39,075 nt of DNA from an uncultured Collinsella sp. (GCA_900759045.1 CAAETU010000049.1:1-39075); one strand, 5' to 3'; positions 8,995 to 17,515 are shown, counted from the stretch's first letter. Notes: generated by a model not told the origin, from the sequence alone. Made by a program: numbers and translations.

Positions 8995-9843
8995 ATGCCA
9001 AGCTGGAACATTCATATCGCTCAGACGGAGCGTTTGCTGGAGCGCACCGGTGCGCTTGCCAATAGCGTGCGCGACCGCAATGCCTTTTTGTTTGGCTGCG
9101 TGGTTCCGGATATCTTCGTGGGCTATATGGTCCCTGGCATCGCCGATCCAATCCCATACCGCATTACGCACTTTGCAAAGCCCGAGCCTATCCCTAAGCC
9201 GCGCGAGCACGAGTTCTGGGATACCTATGTGGCGCCGCTGCTCAAAGGGGCGCCTGTTGGTACGCCGGCTGCCGCGACCTCGATTGTCGAGGAGCGCGAG
9301 CGACTCAATCGGGTACATTATCCCCAACGCTACAAGGATGCCGAGCCGGTTGCCGGTCCCGGTGCTAGCGAGCTTTCGCTCGCGCCCGATGACGTGGCGC
9401 AGTCGCTGCTCGATCTGACGCTGGGTGTCTGGTCGCATCTGGTGGCCGATACCGTATGGAATACGCGCGTGAATCAGTACCTGGAGGCGCACGGCGGCAA
9501 GCCGTGCGAGGAGTTCCGCATTAAAAAGCAAGGCGACTTTGACTGGTTCGGCAAGACGCTCGGCATTGTTTCGATTCCGCGCGCGACCGATCGCCTGTAT
9601 ACTGCGGCGACGCGTTTTGGGCAGTATCCCATCCATAAAGAGTATGTGCTCAAGACCATCGGCGTCATGCACGAGATTGTACGCGAAAACCCCGGCGATC
9701 CCGACCATCCGCCATACCGCCTGCTGACCGAGGAATTCTTCGACGCGACGTTTACCGAGGTCATCGAGCTAACCGAGGCGGGATTTGCGGCTCGCGTTGC
9801 CGCTTCTGACGTCCCCGCAGCCCCTCTGATCGCTAGCTGCTAG
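8995..9843 (+). CDS. Zinc-dependent phospholipase C-like protein
   Basis: This 282-residue soluble protein begins MPSWNIHIAQ and carries PDIF (near residue 37), an ITHF segment and SHLVAD (an HxxxD pair), in the order of the metal ligands in S1/P1-type phospholipase C proteins. The His expected six residues after that Asp is Arg here, so not every ligand is preserved, and there is no signal peptide. A catalytic role is therefore unproven. GGGGG lies 5 bases before this ATG. An in-frame ATG at 8983 would add four residues. Its stop overlaps that of the convergent next gene. Confidence 0.5.
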   Translation: MPSWNIHIAQTERLLERTGALANSVRDRNAFLFGCVVPDIFVGYMVPGIADPIPYRITHFAKPEPIPKPREHEFWDTYVAPLLKGAPVGTPAAATSIVEERERLNRVHYPQRYKDAEPVAGPGASELSLAPDDVAQSLLDLTLGVWSHLVADTVWNTRVNQYLEAHGGKPCEEFRIKKQGDFDWFGKTLGIVSIPRATDRLYTAATRFGQYPIHKEYVLKTIGVMHEIVRENPGDPDHPPYRLLTEEFFDATFTEVIELTEAGFAARVAASDVPAAPLIASC

Positions 9844-10913
9844 CCGGCCGGCTTGACGGTGAACAGCCCATCCCAATTGACCAACAGCTCCCGTCGCAGG
9901 GCTTCTTCGGTGGTGCGTTCCTGACTGGTCTTTGGGATGTAGGGGAGCCCCGCCTTTTTATGGATGAGCTCGGCTATGTGGTCGAAGCTCTTCTTCTCCT
10001 TGATCTGGTCATAGGTAATTTGGATGACGTCGTAGCCCATGCTCGTGAGTGCGGTGGCGCGCTCGGCATCGGAGAGGCTCGCGGCTTCGCTGTCGTGGGC
10101 AGAGCGGCCTTGGCATTCCAGAATGACGCCCATGCTGTCGGTGGCGCTTTCGATGAGGATATCGGCGTAGCAGCAGGTTTTGTCATACAGCGAACGTGCG
10201 GCTTCACTGAGCGGGATGCGCGCGTTGTTGGCGATCTCGATGCCCTGGCCGCCCTCGTCGCGGGGGAGCGAGATGAGCATGGACGTCTGAACTTCGAAGG
10301 GCGAGGCGGTCTGCCCCGTCATGTGCTCGGCCGCCCAGCGCAGTTGTTTGACGCCGCGCAGGCCTGCGGCTTGCTTGGCGAACGCGGCGATATCCGTTGC
10401 GGTAAGAAGCGGCGTGCGCTTCCACAAGTTGGTGTCATTGCCCTTGGTGTCGTTAACTCGCTCCCAGCCGCAGTTGGATGGAATGAGCTTAAGCGAAATA
10501 GCTTCATCGAGTTGTTGTTGTGTTCGCTCGCAGGGCTTAAACACTGCAAAGGAGCCGCACATCTCGTAGCACGCCATGAGTAACTGGTTGCGTGAGACCT
10601 GCGTGGCAAGGCTGAGCAGCGTAAACTCCGGTGAAGTGACATCAAACCCATGCTCAGTCTGCCTAAACGACCCAGGAGGCGGCTCTTGGGTCAGGAGGTG
10701 TGACTTGAACAAACTCCGTGATCCGACTTGCTCGCGACTGAACACAAATCGATGAAGCGGCATATGAAGAAGGTCTTCAACAAGCGCATGGTTCCCAAGG
10801 GCGCAACACCTGCGATCCATGTTGTCTAGACTGACAGCGGGGTAAAGTCCTAATACCTGCGGCGGGATACGGTAATAGTTAAAGGCGGATTGACCGCATA
10901 GCGTCAGGTCCAT
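9840..10913 (-). CDS. Coriobacterial protein with a C-terminal Vsr/DUF559-like nuclease-type domain
   Basis: This 357-residue protein is not a recognised named gene. The N-terminal two thirds hold short segments such as LHRFVFSRE and SPEFTLLSLA that recall AbiEi-like antitoxin or Coriobacteria-specific hypothetical proteins. The last about 130 residues (ADILIE, GVILECQGRSAH, GYDVIQITYDQI) resemble a PD-(D/E)xK fold with D, then ExQ, as in DUF559/Vsr-like nucleases. The start at 10913 is fixed by AGGAGG 5 bases upstream. A longer reading from 10982 begins inside an inverted repeat and is rejected. No partner gene is adjacent. A defence or DNA-repair role is only a guess. Confidence 0.55.
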   Translation of the reverse strand: MDLTLCGQSAFNYYRIPPQVLGLYPAVSLDNMDRRCCALGNHALVEDLLHMPLHRFVFSREQVGSRSLFKSHLLTQEPPPGSFRQTEHGFDVTSPEFTLLSLATQVSRNQLLMACYEMCGSFAVFKPCERTQQQLDEAISLKLIPSNCGWERVNDTKGNDTNLWKRTPLLTATDIAAFAKQAAGLRGVKQLRWAAEHMTGQTASPFEVQTSMLISLPRDEGGQGIEIANNARIPLSEAARSLYDKTCCYADILIESATDSMGVILECQGRSAHDSEAASLSDAERATALTSMGYDVIQITYDQIKEKKSFDHIAELIHKKAGLPYIPKTSQERTTEEALRRELLVNWDGLFTVKPAG

Positions 10914-10964
10914 GACGTCCTCCTGGTCGAAATATGCTTTTGGACCGTGCGATGCCAGTGTCAA

Positions 10965-11092
10965 TTCGGAAGTATGCGGCAAAATCTAAACCCTGTGAGC
11001 AGACCTGGCTTTTGAGGCTAGTTTATCAGGCATTTTGTTGCGAAAAAACGAGGTGTGCTCGGAGGTCTCAGAATTTGCCGCATACTTCCGAA
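10965..11092. repeat. Long inverted repeat upstream of the nuclease-like gene
   Basis: Arm 10965-10987 pairs with 11070-11092 at 22 of 23 positions. The 82-base loop contains a GACCTGG-type segment that recurs outside the right arm in opposite orientation (near 11091-11101). It could be a cruciform, an operator, or the ends of a small miniature element. The remaining bases up to 11269 (about 11103-11269) hold no gene or signal that I can support. Confidence 0.65.
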
Positions 11093-11269
11093 AACCAGGT
11101 CGATCTGACTCTTGCTAAAACGATTTAGCAGTGTCGGTTAAGGTGTGGGTTTGCCACCGGGCGAACACTTTTAGCGCTTGCGACTTTATTTTTGGGCCTC
11201 GAAGGGTGGATTTCGCGCTTTTGGTAAAGAAATGAGTGCGTGTTTTGCCGTGCGCCGGCATTGGCACAG

Positions 11270-11306
11270 AAAAAGGGCCCGGAAGGCAATGCCTTCCGGG
11301 CCCTTT
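11270..11306 (-). terminator. Intrinsic terminator of pyk
   Basis: A perfect 16 bp stem (11272-11287 with 11291-11306), a 3-base loop and, on the minus strand, five T residues form a strong terminator 28 bases after the pyk stop codon. Confidence 0.9.
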
Positions 11307-11334
11307 GCAATGCAAGTGTGCTTGCAAGTGCGTT

Positions 11335-12795
11335 TTAGCGCACCTGAGCGACGTAAGCAACGTTGGTCGAGGAGACCTTGTCCTCGAGCTGGACGCTCAT
11401 GCGGGGATCGCCGGCGGTAGCGACGGTCAGGTCTCCGGCCTCGACGTAGCCGAGCTCCTTAGCAGTCTCGATCGCCTTGACGATCGTGCCGTTGACGGTG
11501 CCCTGGGTAATCTCGGCCTGGTGCGGGATAACGCCCCAGTACATGATCATCTGCTGGACGGCCCACTCGTGGCGGGAGAACGCGCAGATCGGCATGTTGG
11601 GACGGAAGTGCGAGATCAGGCGAGCGGTGCGGCCGGTGGTCGTCGGCACGGTGATGCACTTGGCGCCAACGGTGGTAGCCATGTTCACAGCGGACATACC
11701 CACAACGTTGTTGACAACACGGGTGCCGTGGGCATCGGCCGGAACCTCGAGCGGAGCGTGAGCCGGGAGGTACTTTTCGGTCTCGAGAGCAATGCTGGCC
11801 TGCATCTTAACGGCCTCGACCGGGTACTTACCGGCAGCGGACTCGCCGGAAAGCATAACGGCGTCGGTGCCGTCGTAGATGGCGTTAGCGACGTCGGCAA
11901 CCTCGGCGCGCGTCGGGCGCGGGTTCTGCTGCATGGAGTCGAGCATCTGCGTAGCGGTGATAACGGGCTTGTAGGCCGCGTTGCACTTAGCGATGATCTC
12001 CTTCTGGATGTGCGGAACGAGCTCGGGCTTGATCTCGATGCCCAGGTCGCCACGGGCGACCATGATGCCGTCGGAAGCCTCGAGAATCTCGTCGAAGTTC
12101 TCGACGCCCAGGGCGCACTCGATCTTCGGGAAGATCGTCACGTGCTCGCCACCGTTCTCGCGGCAAAGCTTGCGGATGCCGCGGACGGACTCGCCGTCAC
12201 GGATGAAGGAAGCGGCGATGTAGTCGATGTTTTCGGTCAGGCCAAAGAGGATGTCCTGACGATCGCGCTCGGTGATAGCGGGCAGCGAGATGTTGACGTT
12301 GGGCATGTTGACGCCCTTGCGCTCGCCGATCAGGCCGTCGTTCTTGACGACGCAGGTCATGTCCTGGCCGTCGACGGACTCGACCTCGAGGGCAACCAGG
12401 CCGTCATCGATCAGGATGAGGGAGCCCTTCTCGACCTCGGAGGGCAGGGCCAGGTAGTCGAGGGAGATGTGCTCAGCGGTGCCGTGGAAATCCTCGGACG
12501 TGGGCTGAGCGGTGACGACGATCTTGTCGCCGGTCTTGACGGCAACCTTCTTGCCGTCGACCAGAAGGCCGGTGCGGACCTCGGGGCCCTTGGTGTCGAG
12601 CAGGATGCCGACGGGCATACCGAGCTCCTTGGAAATACGACGGACGCGCTCGATGCGACCGTGGTGCTCGTCGTAGGAGCCGTGCGAGAAGTTAAAACGG
12701 GCGACGTTCATGCCCGCCTTGATCATCTCGCGGATGGTCTCGTCGCTATCGCAGGCGGGACCCATGGTGCATACAATCTTGGTGCGCTTGTACAT
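11335..12795 (-). CDS. pyk: Pyruvate kinase
   Basis: Pyruvate kinase (486 residues) converts phosphoenolpyruvate and ADP to pyruvate and ATP, the last step of glycolysis. Diagnostic segments are TKIVCTMGPA at the N-terminus, NFSHG, the active-site block with ATQMLDSM, and AIYDGTDAVMLSGESA. The protein ends after the usual C-terminal allosteric domain and lacks the extra PEP-utiliser-like domain found in Bacillus enzymes. GGAGG sits 5 bases before the ATG. The gene is monocistronic, between its own promoter and a strong terminator. Confidence 0.97.
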   Translation of the reverse strand: MYKRTKIVCTMGPACDSDETIREMIKAGMNVARFNFSHGSYDEHHGRIERVRRISKELGMPVGILLDTKGPEVRTGLLVDGKKVAVKTGDKIVVTAQPTSEDFHGTAEHISLDYLALPSEVEKGSLILIDDGLVALEVESVDGQDMTCVVKNDGLIGERKGVNMPNVNISLPAITERDRQDILFGLTENIDYIAASFIRDGESVRGIRKLCRENGGEHVTIFPKIECALGVENFDEILEASDGIMVARGDLGIEIKPELVPHIQKEIIAKCNAAYKPVITATQMLDSMQQNPRPTRAEVADVANAIYDGTDAVMLSGESAAGKYPVEAVKMQASIALETEKYLPAHAPLEVPADAHGTRVVNNVVGMSAVNMATTVGAKCITVPTTTGRTARLISHFRPNMPICAFSRHEWAVQQMIMYWGVIPHQAEITQGTVNGTIVKAIETAKELGYVEAGDLTVATAGDPRMSVQLEDKVSSTNVAYVAQVR

Positions 12796-12858
12796 TCAGA
12801 CCTCCATCTGACATCGTCTTGCGCTGATAGATAAACCATAAGAAATAAAACCGAGTTG

Positions 12859-12864
12859 ATTATA
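12859..12864 (-). promoter_or_regulatory. -10 element of the pyk promoter
   Basis: A perfect TATAAT on the minus strand lies 64 bases upstream of the pyk start codon. The best -35 candidate is weak (TTGGGG at 19 bases spacing). Confidence 0.55.
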
Positions 12865-13088
12865 ACGAAATGGCGTCCGAATACCCCAAAAAATCGACCG
12901 TATGCCGAATTAGAAGTTCATTTTTTGCGGAAAAACGGTATTTGCAAAAACTTTACCAACCGTTCTAGCCGCTGCTATCTGGGCGATATTTCAATTTGAT
13001 GATGCGCCGAAGAAAAAACGTTTTATCAGTATTGAGCATCACACGGTCTGCACCGTTGCTTATGGACCATATTTCCAAATGGATTGTT

Positions 13089-13118
13089 TTGGCTAGACGC
13101 GTTGCTTTGGGGTACCAT
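13089..13118 (+). promoter_or_regulatory. Possible promoter of the cation ATPase gene
   Basis: TTGGCT (13089-13094) and TACCAT (13113-13118) at 18 bases spacing would start transcription near 13125, giving a leader of about 112 bases that holds the structured element downstream. The match is moderate. Bases 12866-13088 hold no other signal that I can support. Confidence 0.35.
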
Positions 13119-13132
13119 AGCTCCACTATCAA

Positions 13133-13229
13133 CTGCCGCTCAGCACGGCAGCCTTGATGAGCCCTTGCCCTTCTCCTGGGAATTATGATCGGGCATCAAT
13201 CTGCTGAGTGGCCCGAATCCCAGGAGGGG
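13133..13229 (+). promoter_or_regulatory. Structured 5' leader with loop-loop complementarity and masked ribosome binding site
   Basis: Hairpin 1 is CTGCCG/CGGCAG (13133-13138, 13146-13151) with loop CTCAGCA. Hairpin 2 pairs 13173-13181 with 13218-13226 (9 bp) and 13189-13194 with 13211-13216 (6 bp). Its loop holds TGCTGAG (13202-13208), an exact 7-base complement of loop 1. The lower stem of hairpin 2 covers part of AGGAGGGG (13222-13229), the ribosome binding site. A competing pairing, TTGATG..CCC (13154-13164) with GGGCATCAA (13191-13199), would break its upper stem. This is the layout of a translational riboswitch or protein-binding leader. I could not match it to a known class. Confidence 0.6.
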
Positions 13230-13236
13230 ACTCTAT

Positions 13237-15918
13237 ATGCAAAAGGAATACCTGTCCGCCGCGGCGGAGGTGCTCAGCGACCAAGGTGTCGATGAGAACC
13301 TCGGCCTGAGCGACGACGAGGCGTCGTCGCGCCTCGCTAAGACAGGCCCTAACAAGCTCGAGGAAGCCGAGAAGACGCCGCTGTGGAAGCGCTTCTTTGA
13401 GCAGATGGCCGACCCCATGGTCATCATGCTGATCGTTGCCGCCGTCATCAGCGCGCTCACGGGCATGGTCAAGGGCGAGGCGGACTTTGCCGATGTCGCC
13501 ATCATCATGTTCGTCGTTATCGTCAACTCGGTGCTGGGCGTGGTCCAGGAGGCTAAAAGCGAGGAGGCTCTCGAGGCCCTGCAGGAGATGAGCGCGGCGC
13601 AGTCCAAGGTGCTGCGCGACGGCAAGCTCGTGCACCTGCCGAGCGCCGAGCTCGTGCCCGGCGATGTGATCATGCTCGAGGCGGGCGACTCCGTCCCGGC
13701 CGACTGCCGTGTGCTCGAGAGCGCCACGATGAAGATCGAGGAGGCCGCCCTTACCGGCGAGTCCGTGCCCGTCGAGAAGCATGCCAACGTCATTGAGCTC
13801 GCCGCCGGCACCGACGACGTGCCGCTCGGCGACCGCAAGAACATGTGCTACATGGGTTCCACCGTGGTATACGGCCGCGGTCGCGCCGTCGTGGTCGGCA
13901 CCGGTATGAACACCGAGATGGGCAAGATCGCCGGCGCCCTGGCCGAGGCCAAGGAAGAGCTCACGCCGCTGCAGGTGAAGCTCGCCGAGCTCAGCCGCAT
14001 CCTCACCATCATGGTTATCGTCATCTGCGTCGTCATCTTTGGCGTCGACATCATCCGCCACGGCGTGGGCAACGTTCTCACCGATCCGACCGCGCTGCTC
14101 GACACCTTTATGGTCGCTGTCTCGCTTGCCGTCGCCGCCATCCCCGAGGGCCTGGTTGCCGTCGTGACCATCGTGCTGTCGCTCGGCGTGACCAAGATGG
14201 CCAAGCGTCAGGCGATTATCCGCAAGCTCTCTGCCGTCGAGACCCTTGGCTGCACGCAGACCATCTGCTCCGACAAGACCGGTACCCTCACCCAGAACAA
14301 GATGACCGTCGTCAAGCACGAGCTCGCTGCGCCTAAGGAGAAGTTCCTGGCCGGCATGGCTCTGTGCTCCGACGCCCAGTGGGACGAGGAGCTGGGCGAG
14401 GCCGTGGGTGAGCCGACCGAGTGTGCGCTCGTCAACGATGCCGGCAAGGCGGGGCTCACTGGCCTGACTGCCGAGCATCCGCGCGTGGGCGAGGCCCCGT
14501 TTGACTCGGGCCGCAAGATGATGTCCGTGGTCGTCGAGACCCTGGACGGCGAGTATGAGCAGTACACCAAGGGCGCGCCCGACGTGGTGATCGGCCTGTG
14601 CACCCATATCTACGAGGGCGACAAGGTCGTTCCGCTGACCGAGGAGCGTCGCGCCGAGCTCGTGGCCGCCAACAAGGCCATGGCCGACGAGGCCCTGCGC
14701 GTGCTGGCGCTGGCAAGCCGCACCTACACCGAGGTCCCGGCCGACTGCAGCCCCGCTGCGCTCGAGCACGACCTGGTCTTCTGCGGCCTGTCCGGCATGA
14801 TTGACCCGGTCCGCCCCGAGGTCGCCGACGCCATCCGCGAGGCCCACGATGCCGGTATCCGCACCGTCATGATTACGGGCGACCACATCGACACCGCCGT
14901 GGCCATCGCCAAGCAGCTGGGTATCGTCACCGATCGCAGCCAGGCCATCACGGGCGCCGACCTCGACCGCATGAGCGACGAGGAACTCGACGCGCACATC
15001 GAGGACTACGGCGTGTACGCCCGCGTTCAGCCCGAGCACAAGACCCGCATCGTCGAGGCTTGGAAGTCGCGCGACCAGATCGTGGCCATGACGGGCGACG
15101 GCGTCAACGACGCCCCGTCCATCAAGCGCGCCGACATCGGCGTTGGCATGGGCATCACCGGTACCGACGTCACCAAGAACGTCGCCGACATGGTGCTTGC
15201 CGATGACAACTTCGCCACCATCATCGGTGCCTGCGAAGAGGGCCGTCGCATCTACGACAACATCCGCAAGGTCATCCAGTTCCTGCTTTCGGCAAACCTT
15301 GCCGAGGTCTTCTCGGTGTTTATCGCCACGCTCATCGGCTTTACCATCTTCCAGCCGGTGCAGCTGCTGTGGGTGAACCTGGTTACCGACTGTTTCCCCG
15401 CGCTCGCGCTGGGCATGGAGGACGCCGAGGGCGACATTATGAAGCGCAAGCCGCGCAACGCTAAGGACGGTGTCTTCGCCGGACATATGGGTCTGGACTG
15501 CGTGGTCCAGGGTCTGATCATCACCGCGCTGGTGCTGGCGAGCTTCTTTGTGGGCGTGTACTTTGACATGGGCTACATTCACATCGCTGATATGATCGCC
15601 GGCAATGCCGACGAGGAAGGCGTGATGATGGCGTTCATCACGCTCAACATGGTCGAGATTTTCCACTGCTTCAATATGCGCAGCCGTCGTGCGTCGCTGT
15701 TCACCATGAAGAAGCAGAACAAGTGGCTGTGGGCTTCCGCTGCGCTGGCGCTGGTGCTGACGGTGATCGTGACCGTACAGCCGACGCTTGCCGAGATGTT
15801 CTTTGGCCCTGTGACGCTTGAGCTCAAGGGCGTTCTTGCCGCGCTGGGCCTGGCCTTCCTGATCATCCCGCTGATGGAGATCTACAAGGCGATCATGCGC
15901 GCTGTGGAGAAAGAGTAG
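13237..15918 (+). CDS. P2A-type cation-transporting ATPase (calcium-pump type)
   Basis: This 893-residue membrane pump belongs to the SERCA/PMR1-like P-type ATPases. It has the N-terminal cation-ATPase domain, the TGES actuator loop (ALTGESVPVEK), PEGL at 303-306 in M4, the phosphorylated Asp346 in CSDKTGTLT, and TGDGVNDAP at 619-627. Residues that hold Ca2+ in SERCA have equivalents here: Asn687 and Glu690 in M5, Asn714, Thr717 and Asp718 in M6. It should export Ca2+ or a similar divalent ion at the cell membrane, though Mn2+ is also possible. AGGAGGGG precedes the ATG within a hairpin, suggesting translational control. Confidence 0.93.
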   Translation: MQKEYLSAAAEVLSDQGVDENLGLSDDEASSRLAKTGPNKLEEAEKTPLWKRFFEQMADPMVIMLIVAAVISALTGMVKGEADFADVAIIMFVVIVNSVLGVVQEAKSEEALEALQEMSAAQSKVLRDGKLVHLPSAELVPGDVIMLEAGDSVPADCRVLESATMKIEEAALTGESVPVEKHANVIELAAGTDDVPLGDRKNMCYMGSTVVYGRGRAVVVGTGMNTEMGKIAGALAEAKEELTPLQVKLAELSRILTIMVIVICVVIFGVDIIRHGVGNVLTDPTALLDTFMVAVSLAVAAIPEGLVAVVTIVLSLGVTKMAKRQAIIRKLSAVETLGCTQTICSDKTGTLTQNKMTVVKHELAAPKEKFLAGMALCSDAQWDEELGEAVGEPTECALVNDAGKAGLTGLTAEHPRVGEAPFDSGRKMMSVVVETLDGEYEQYTKGAPDVVIGLCTHIYEGDKVVPLTEERRAELVAANKAMADEALRVLALASRTYTEVPADCSPAALEHDLVFCGLSGMIDPVRPEVADAIREAHDAGIRTVMITGDHIDTAVAIAKQLGIVTDRSQAITGADLDRMSDEELDAHIEDYGVYARVQPEHKTRIVEAWKSRDQIVAMTGDGVNDAPSIKRADIGVGMGITGTDVTKNVADMVLADDNFATIIGACEEGRRIYDNIRKVIQFLLSANLAEVFSVFIATLIGFTIFQPVQLLWVNLVTDCFPALALGMEDAEGDIMKRKPRNAKDGVFAGHMGLDCVVQGLIITALVLASFFVGVYFDMGYIHIADMIAGNADEEGVMMAFITLNMVEIFHCFNMRSRRASLFTMKKQNKWLWASAALALVLTVIVTVQPTLAEMFFGPVTLELKGVLAALGLAFLIIPLMEIYKAIMRAVEKE

Positions 15919-15929
15919 CGTACTCGTCC

Positions 15930-16017
15930 GGGCCCGCCCCACGCCCTTTCTCCCTCACTGGTCCTCGCGCTTCGCGCTGCGGGATCGTTCGGGAGAAAGG
16001 GCTTCCGGGGCGGGCCC
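15930..16017. repeat. Long GC-rich palindrome after the ATPase gene
   Basis: An 11 bp outer stem (15930-15940 with 16007-16017) and a 12 bp inner stem (15943-15954 with 15991-16002) are both perfect. The apex contains GCGC-TTC-GCGC. No T run follows. It resembles the palindrome at 3345-3431 in size (87-88 bp) and nested design, so both may belong to an intergenic repeat class. Confidence 0.65.
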
Positions 16018-16076
16018 TGCGGTATCCTTGTTGGCTTTTCTCCCGTGCGGATGAAAAGGGCTGAGGGAAAGTTTGT

Positions 16077-16110
16077 GAGCTGGTCGGGCTTTGCCCGGCC
16101 AGCTCTTTTT
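16077..16110 (+). terminator. Intrinsic terminator after the ATPase gene
   Basis: A 13 bp stem (16077-16089 with 16093-16105, one G-T pair), a TTT loop and TTTTT form a canonical terminator about 160 bases after the ATPase stop. Confidence 0.85.
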
Positions 16111-16120
16111 GATTTAAAAT
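16091..16120 (+). promoter_or_regulatory. Possible rsgA promoter overlapping the terminator
   Basis: TTGCCC (16091-16096) and TAAAAT (16115-16120) have an 18-base spacer. The -35 lies in the 3' arm of the preceding terminator. Confidence 0.4.
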
Positions 16121-16158
16121 ACCTGCTCAGTTGTGATTTTGGCTGCTGGGAGGCGTTT

Positions 16159-17343
16159 GTGGCTAAGGCTAAAGCTAAAGCGAAGAAAAAGACGACGGGG
16201 GCGCGGGCTAAGCGCGATCGTCGTCGGAAGCTTGCGACCGAGGCCCCCGCGTCTGCCGAGGAGTTGTTGGCGAGCGTACCGGGGCTCGATGCGCTGCAGG
16301 ATGTCCCGGCGTTTGATGATCTGCCGGTCGATGAAGCCCAGCAGACTGCCTTTGATGATTTCTGCGCACATGCCGAGGAGCCCGAGCAGATGCGGCTGGG
16401 TGCCGTTATTCGCCTGGATCGCGGGTTTCCGCTGGTGGCGACTGCCGACGATACCTTCCGCGCCGAGCATGCCGTGGGGTTTGCCAAGTCGCGCGGCGAG
16501 GACGAGGTCCTGCTGCCTGCCGTGGGCGACCGTGTGGCGGTGCGCCGCGCTCCCGGGCACGATATGGGCGTGATTGAGTGCGTGCTGCCGCGCCGTACGA
16601 GCTTTGAGCGTTGGCGCGGCCGTGCCCGTGGAGAGCGCCAGGTGCTCTGCTCCAACGTGGATAGCGTGCTAATCGTGCAGGCGCTCGGTGCCGGTGAGGT
16701 GCTGCTCGACCGCGTGGCGCGCTCGCTGGTGTTGGCGCTTGACTGCGATGCCGAGCCGGTGGTGGTGCTTACCAAAGCTGACCGCTGCGATGCCGAGGAG
16801 CTCGAGCGCGATCTGGACCGCGTGCGCCGCCTGGTGGGTCCGGACGTGCGCGTGATCGTGACGTCCTCTGCCGAGGGCCGCGGCCTGGACGAGGTCCGTG
16901 CCTGCGTGCCTGCCGGGAGCTGCGCCATGATTCTGGGCGAGTCGGGTGCCGGCAAGTCGACGCTGCTCAATGCACTGCTGGGCCACGATACGTTGGCGAC
17001 CGGCGGTGTGCGCGAACGCGACGACCAGGGCCGTCACACTACCGTCGCGCGCGTGATGGTGGCGCTGCCGGGCGACGCCGGCGTGATCGCCGATGCCCCG
17101 GGCCTGCGCAGTCTACCGCTCGTGGGTCACGAGCGGGGTCTGGCGCGCGCCTTCCCCGAGATTGTCGAGGCATCGCGCGCGTGCCGGTTTGGCGATTGCA
17201 CACATACCCATGAGCCGGGCTGCGCCGTTCGCGAGGCCGAGGACGCCGGGCAGATCGACAGCCTGCGGCTGGAAACGTTCCAAAACCTGGCGTCATCCAT
17301 GCGCGTGAGCGCTCAAATACTCGATCCCGATGTTCATCTGTAA
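16159..17343 (+). CDS. rsgA: Small ribosomal subunit biogenesis GTPase RsgA
   Basis: RsgA (394 residues) is a circularly permuted GTPase that helps mature the 30S subunit. An OB-fold region (about 70-160) precedes the G domain with permuted order: TKAD (G4), then the P-loop GESGAGKST at 260-268, the RHTT switch and DAPG (G3). The C-terminal zinc finger reads CRFGDCTHTHEPGC. The GTG start at 16159 has GGGAGG 5 bases upstream. A longer reading from 16045 runs through the terminator hairpin and is rejected. The first 30 residues are Lys/Ala/Arg-rich, an extension beyond the usual RsgA N-terminus. Confidence 0.95.
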   Translation: MAKAKAKAKKKTTGARAKRDRRRKLATEAPASAEELLASVPGLDALQDVPAFDDLPVDEAQQTAFDDFCAHAEEPEQMRLGAVIRLDRGFPLVATADDTFRAEHAVGFAKSRGEDEVLLPAVGDRVAVRRAPGHDMGVIECVLPRRTSFERWRGRARGERQVLCSNVDSVLIVQALGAGEVLLDRVARSLVLALDCDAEPVVVLTKADRCDAEELERDLDRVRRLVGPDVRVIVTSSAEGRGLDEVRACVPAGSCAMILGESGAGKSTLLNALLGHDTLATGGVRERDDQGRHTTVARVMVALPGDAGVIADAPGLRSLPLVGHERGLARAFPEIVEASRACRFGDCTHTHEPGCAVREAEDAGQIDSLRLETFQNLASSMRVSAQILDPDVHL

Positions 17344-17360
17344 TTGATTTTTCCTATGAC

Positions 17361-17395
17361 AGCCGTCTCCCAACTGTTCGGGAGACGGCTTTTTT
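17361..17395 (+). terminator. Intrinsic terminator of rsgA
   Basis: A perfect 11 bp stem (17361-17371 with 17380-17390), an 8-base loop and TTTTTT, 18 bases after the rsgA stop. Confidence 0.92.
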
Positions 17396-17483
17396 GCTGC
17401 GGAAAAGCCTCGAAACATGCAGTTTGCTGACGTGCTGACCAAAACCTTGCCATGAGCTTGACGGGCTGGTCAGCTTTTGGTCG

Positions 17484-17515
17484 GCGATTGGTTTGACATC
17501 GAAAACCAAGATCGC
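17484..17515 (+). promoter_or_regulatory. Inverted repeat over a TTGACA box upstream of the tad operon
   Basis: GCGATTGGTTT (17484-17494) pairs with AAACCAAGATCGC (17503-17515) with a 2-base bulge. TTGACA at 17493-17498 lies at the apex. No convincing -10 follows at 16-18 bases, so the promoter call is tentative, but this is the best candidate control site before cpaB. The rest of 17396-17595 shows nothing else. Confidence 0.35.

Noticed and set aside
11236..12834. A 532-residue plus-strand frame over pyk
   Set aside because: It is antisense to a well supported pyruvate kinase gene and runs through its terminator.
13106..13236. yybP-ykoY manganese riboswitch before the ATPase
   Set aside because: I could not find both conserved internal loops of that class, and the loop-loop complementarity is not a yybP-ykoY feature. 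A covariance-model scan would decide.
13183..15942. A 919-residue open frame on the minus strand opposite the cation ATPase
   Set aside because: It is the antisense shadow of a GC-rich gene with clear P-type ATPase motifs. Its translation is His/Asp-rich low complexity without domains.
16045..16158. Longer rsgA start at 16045
   Set aside because: The extra 38 residues would be encoded by an intrinsic terminator and have no ribosome binding site; the GTG at 16159 has one.
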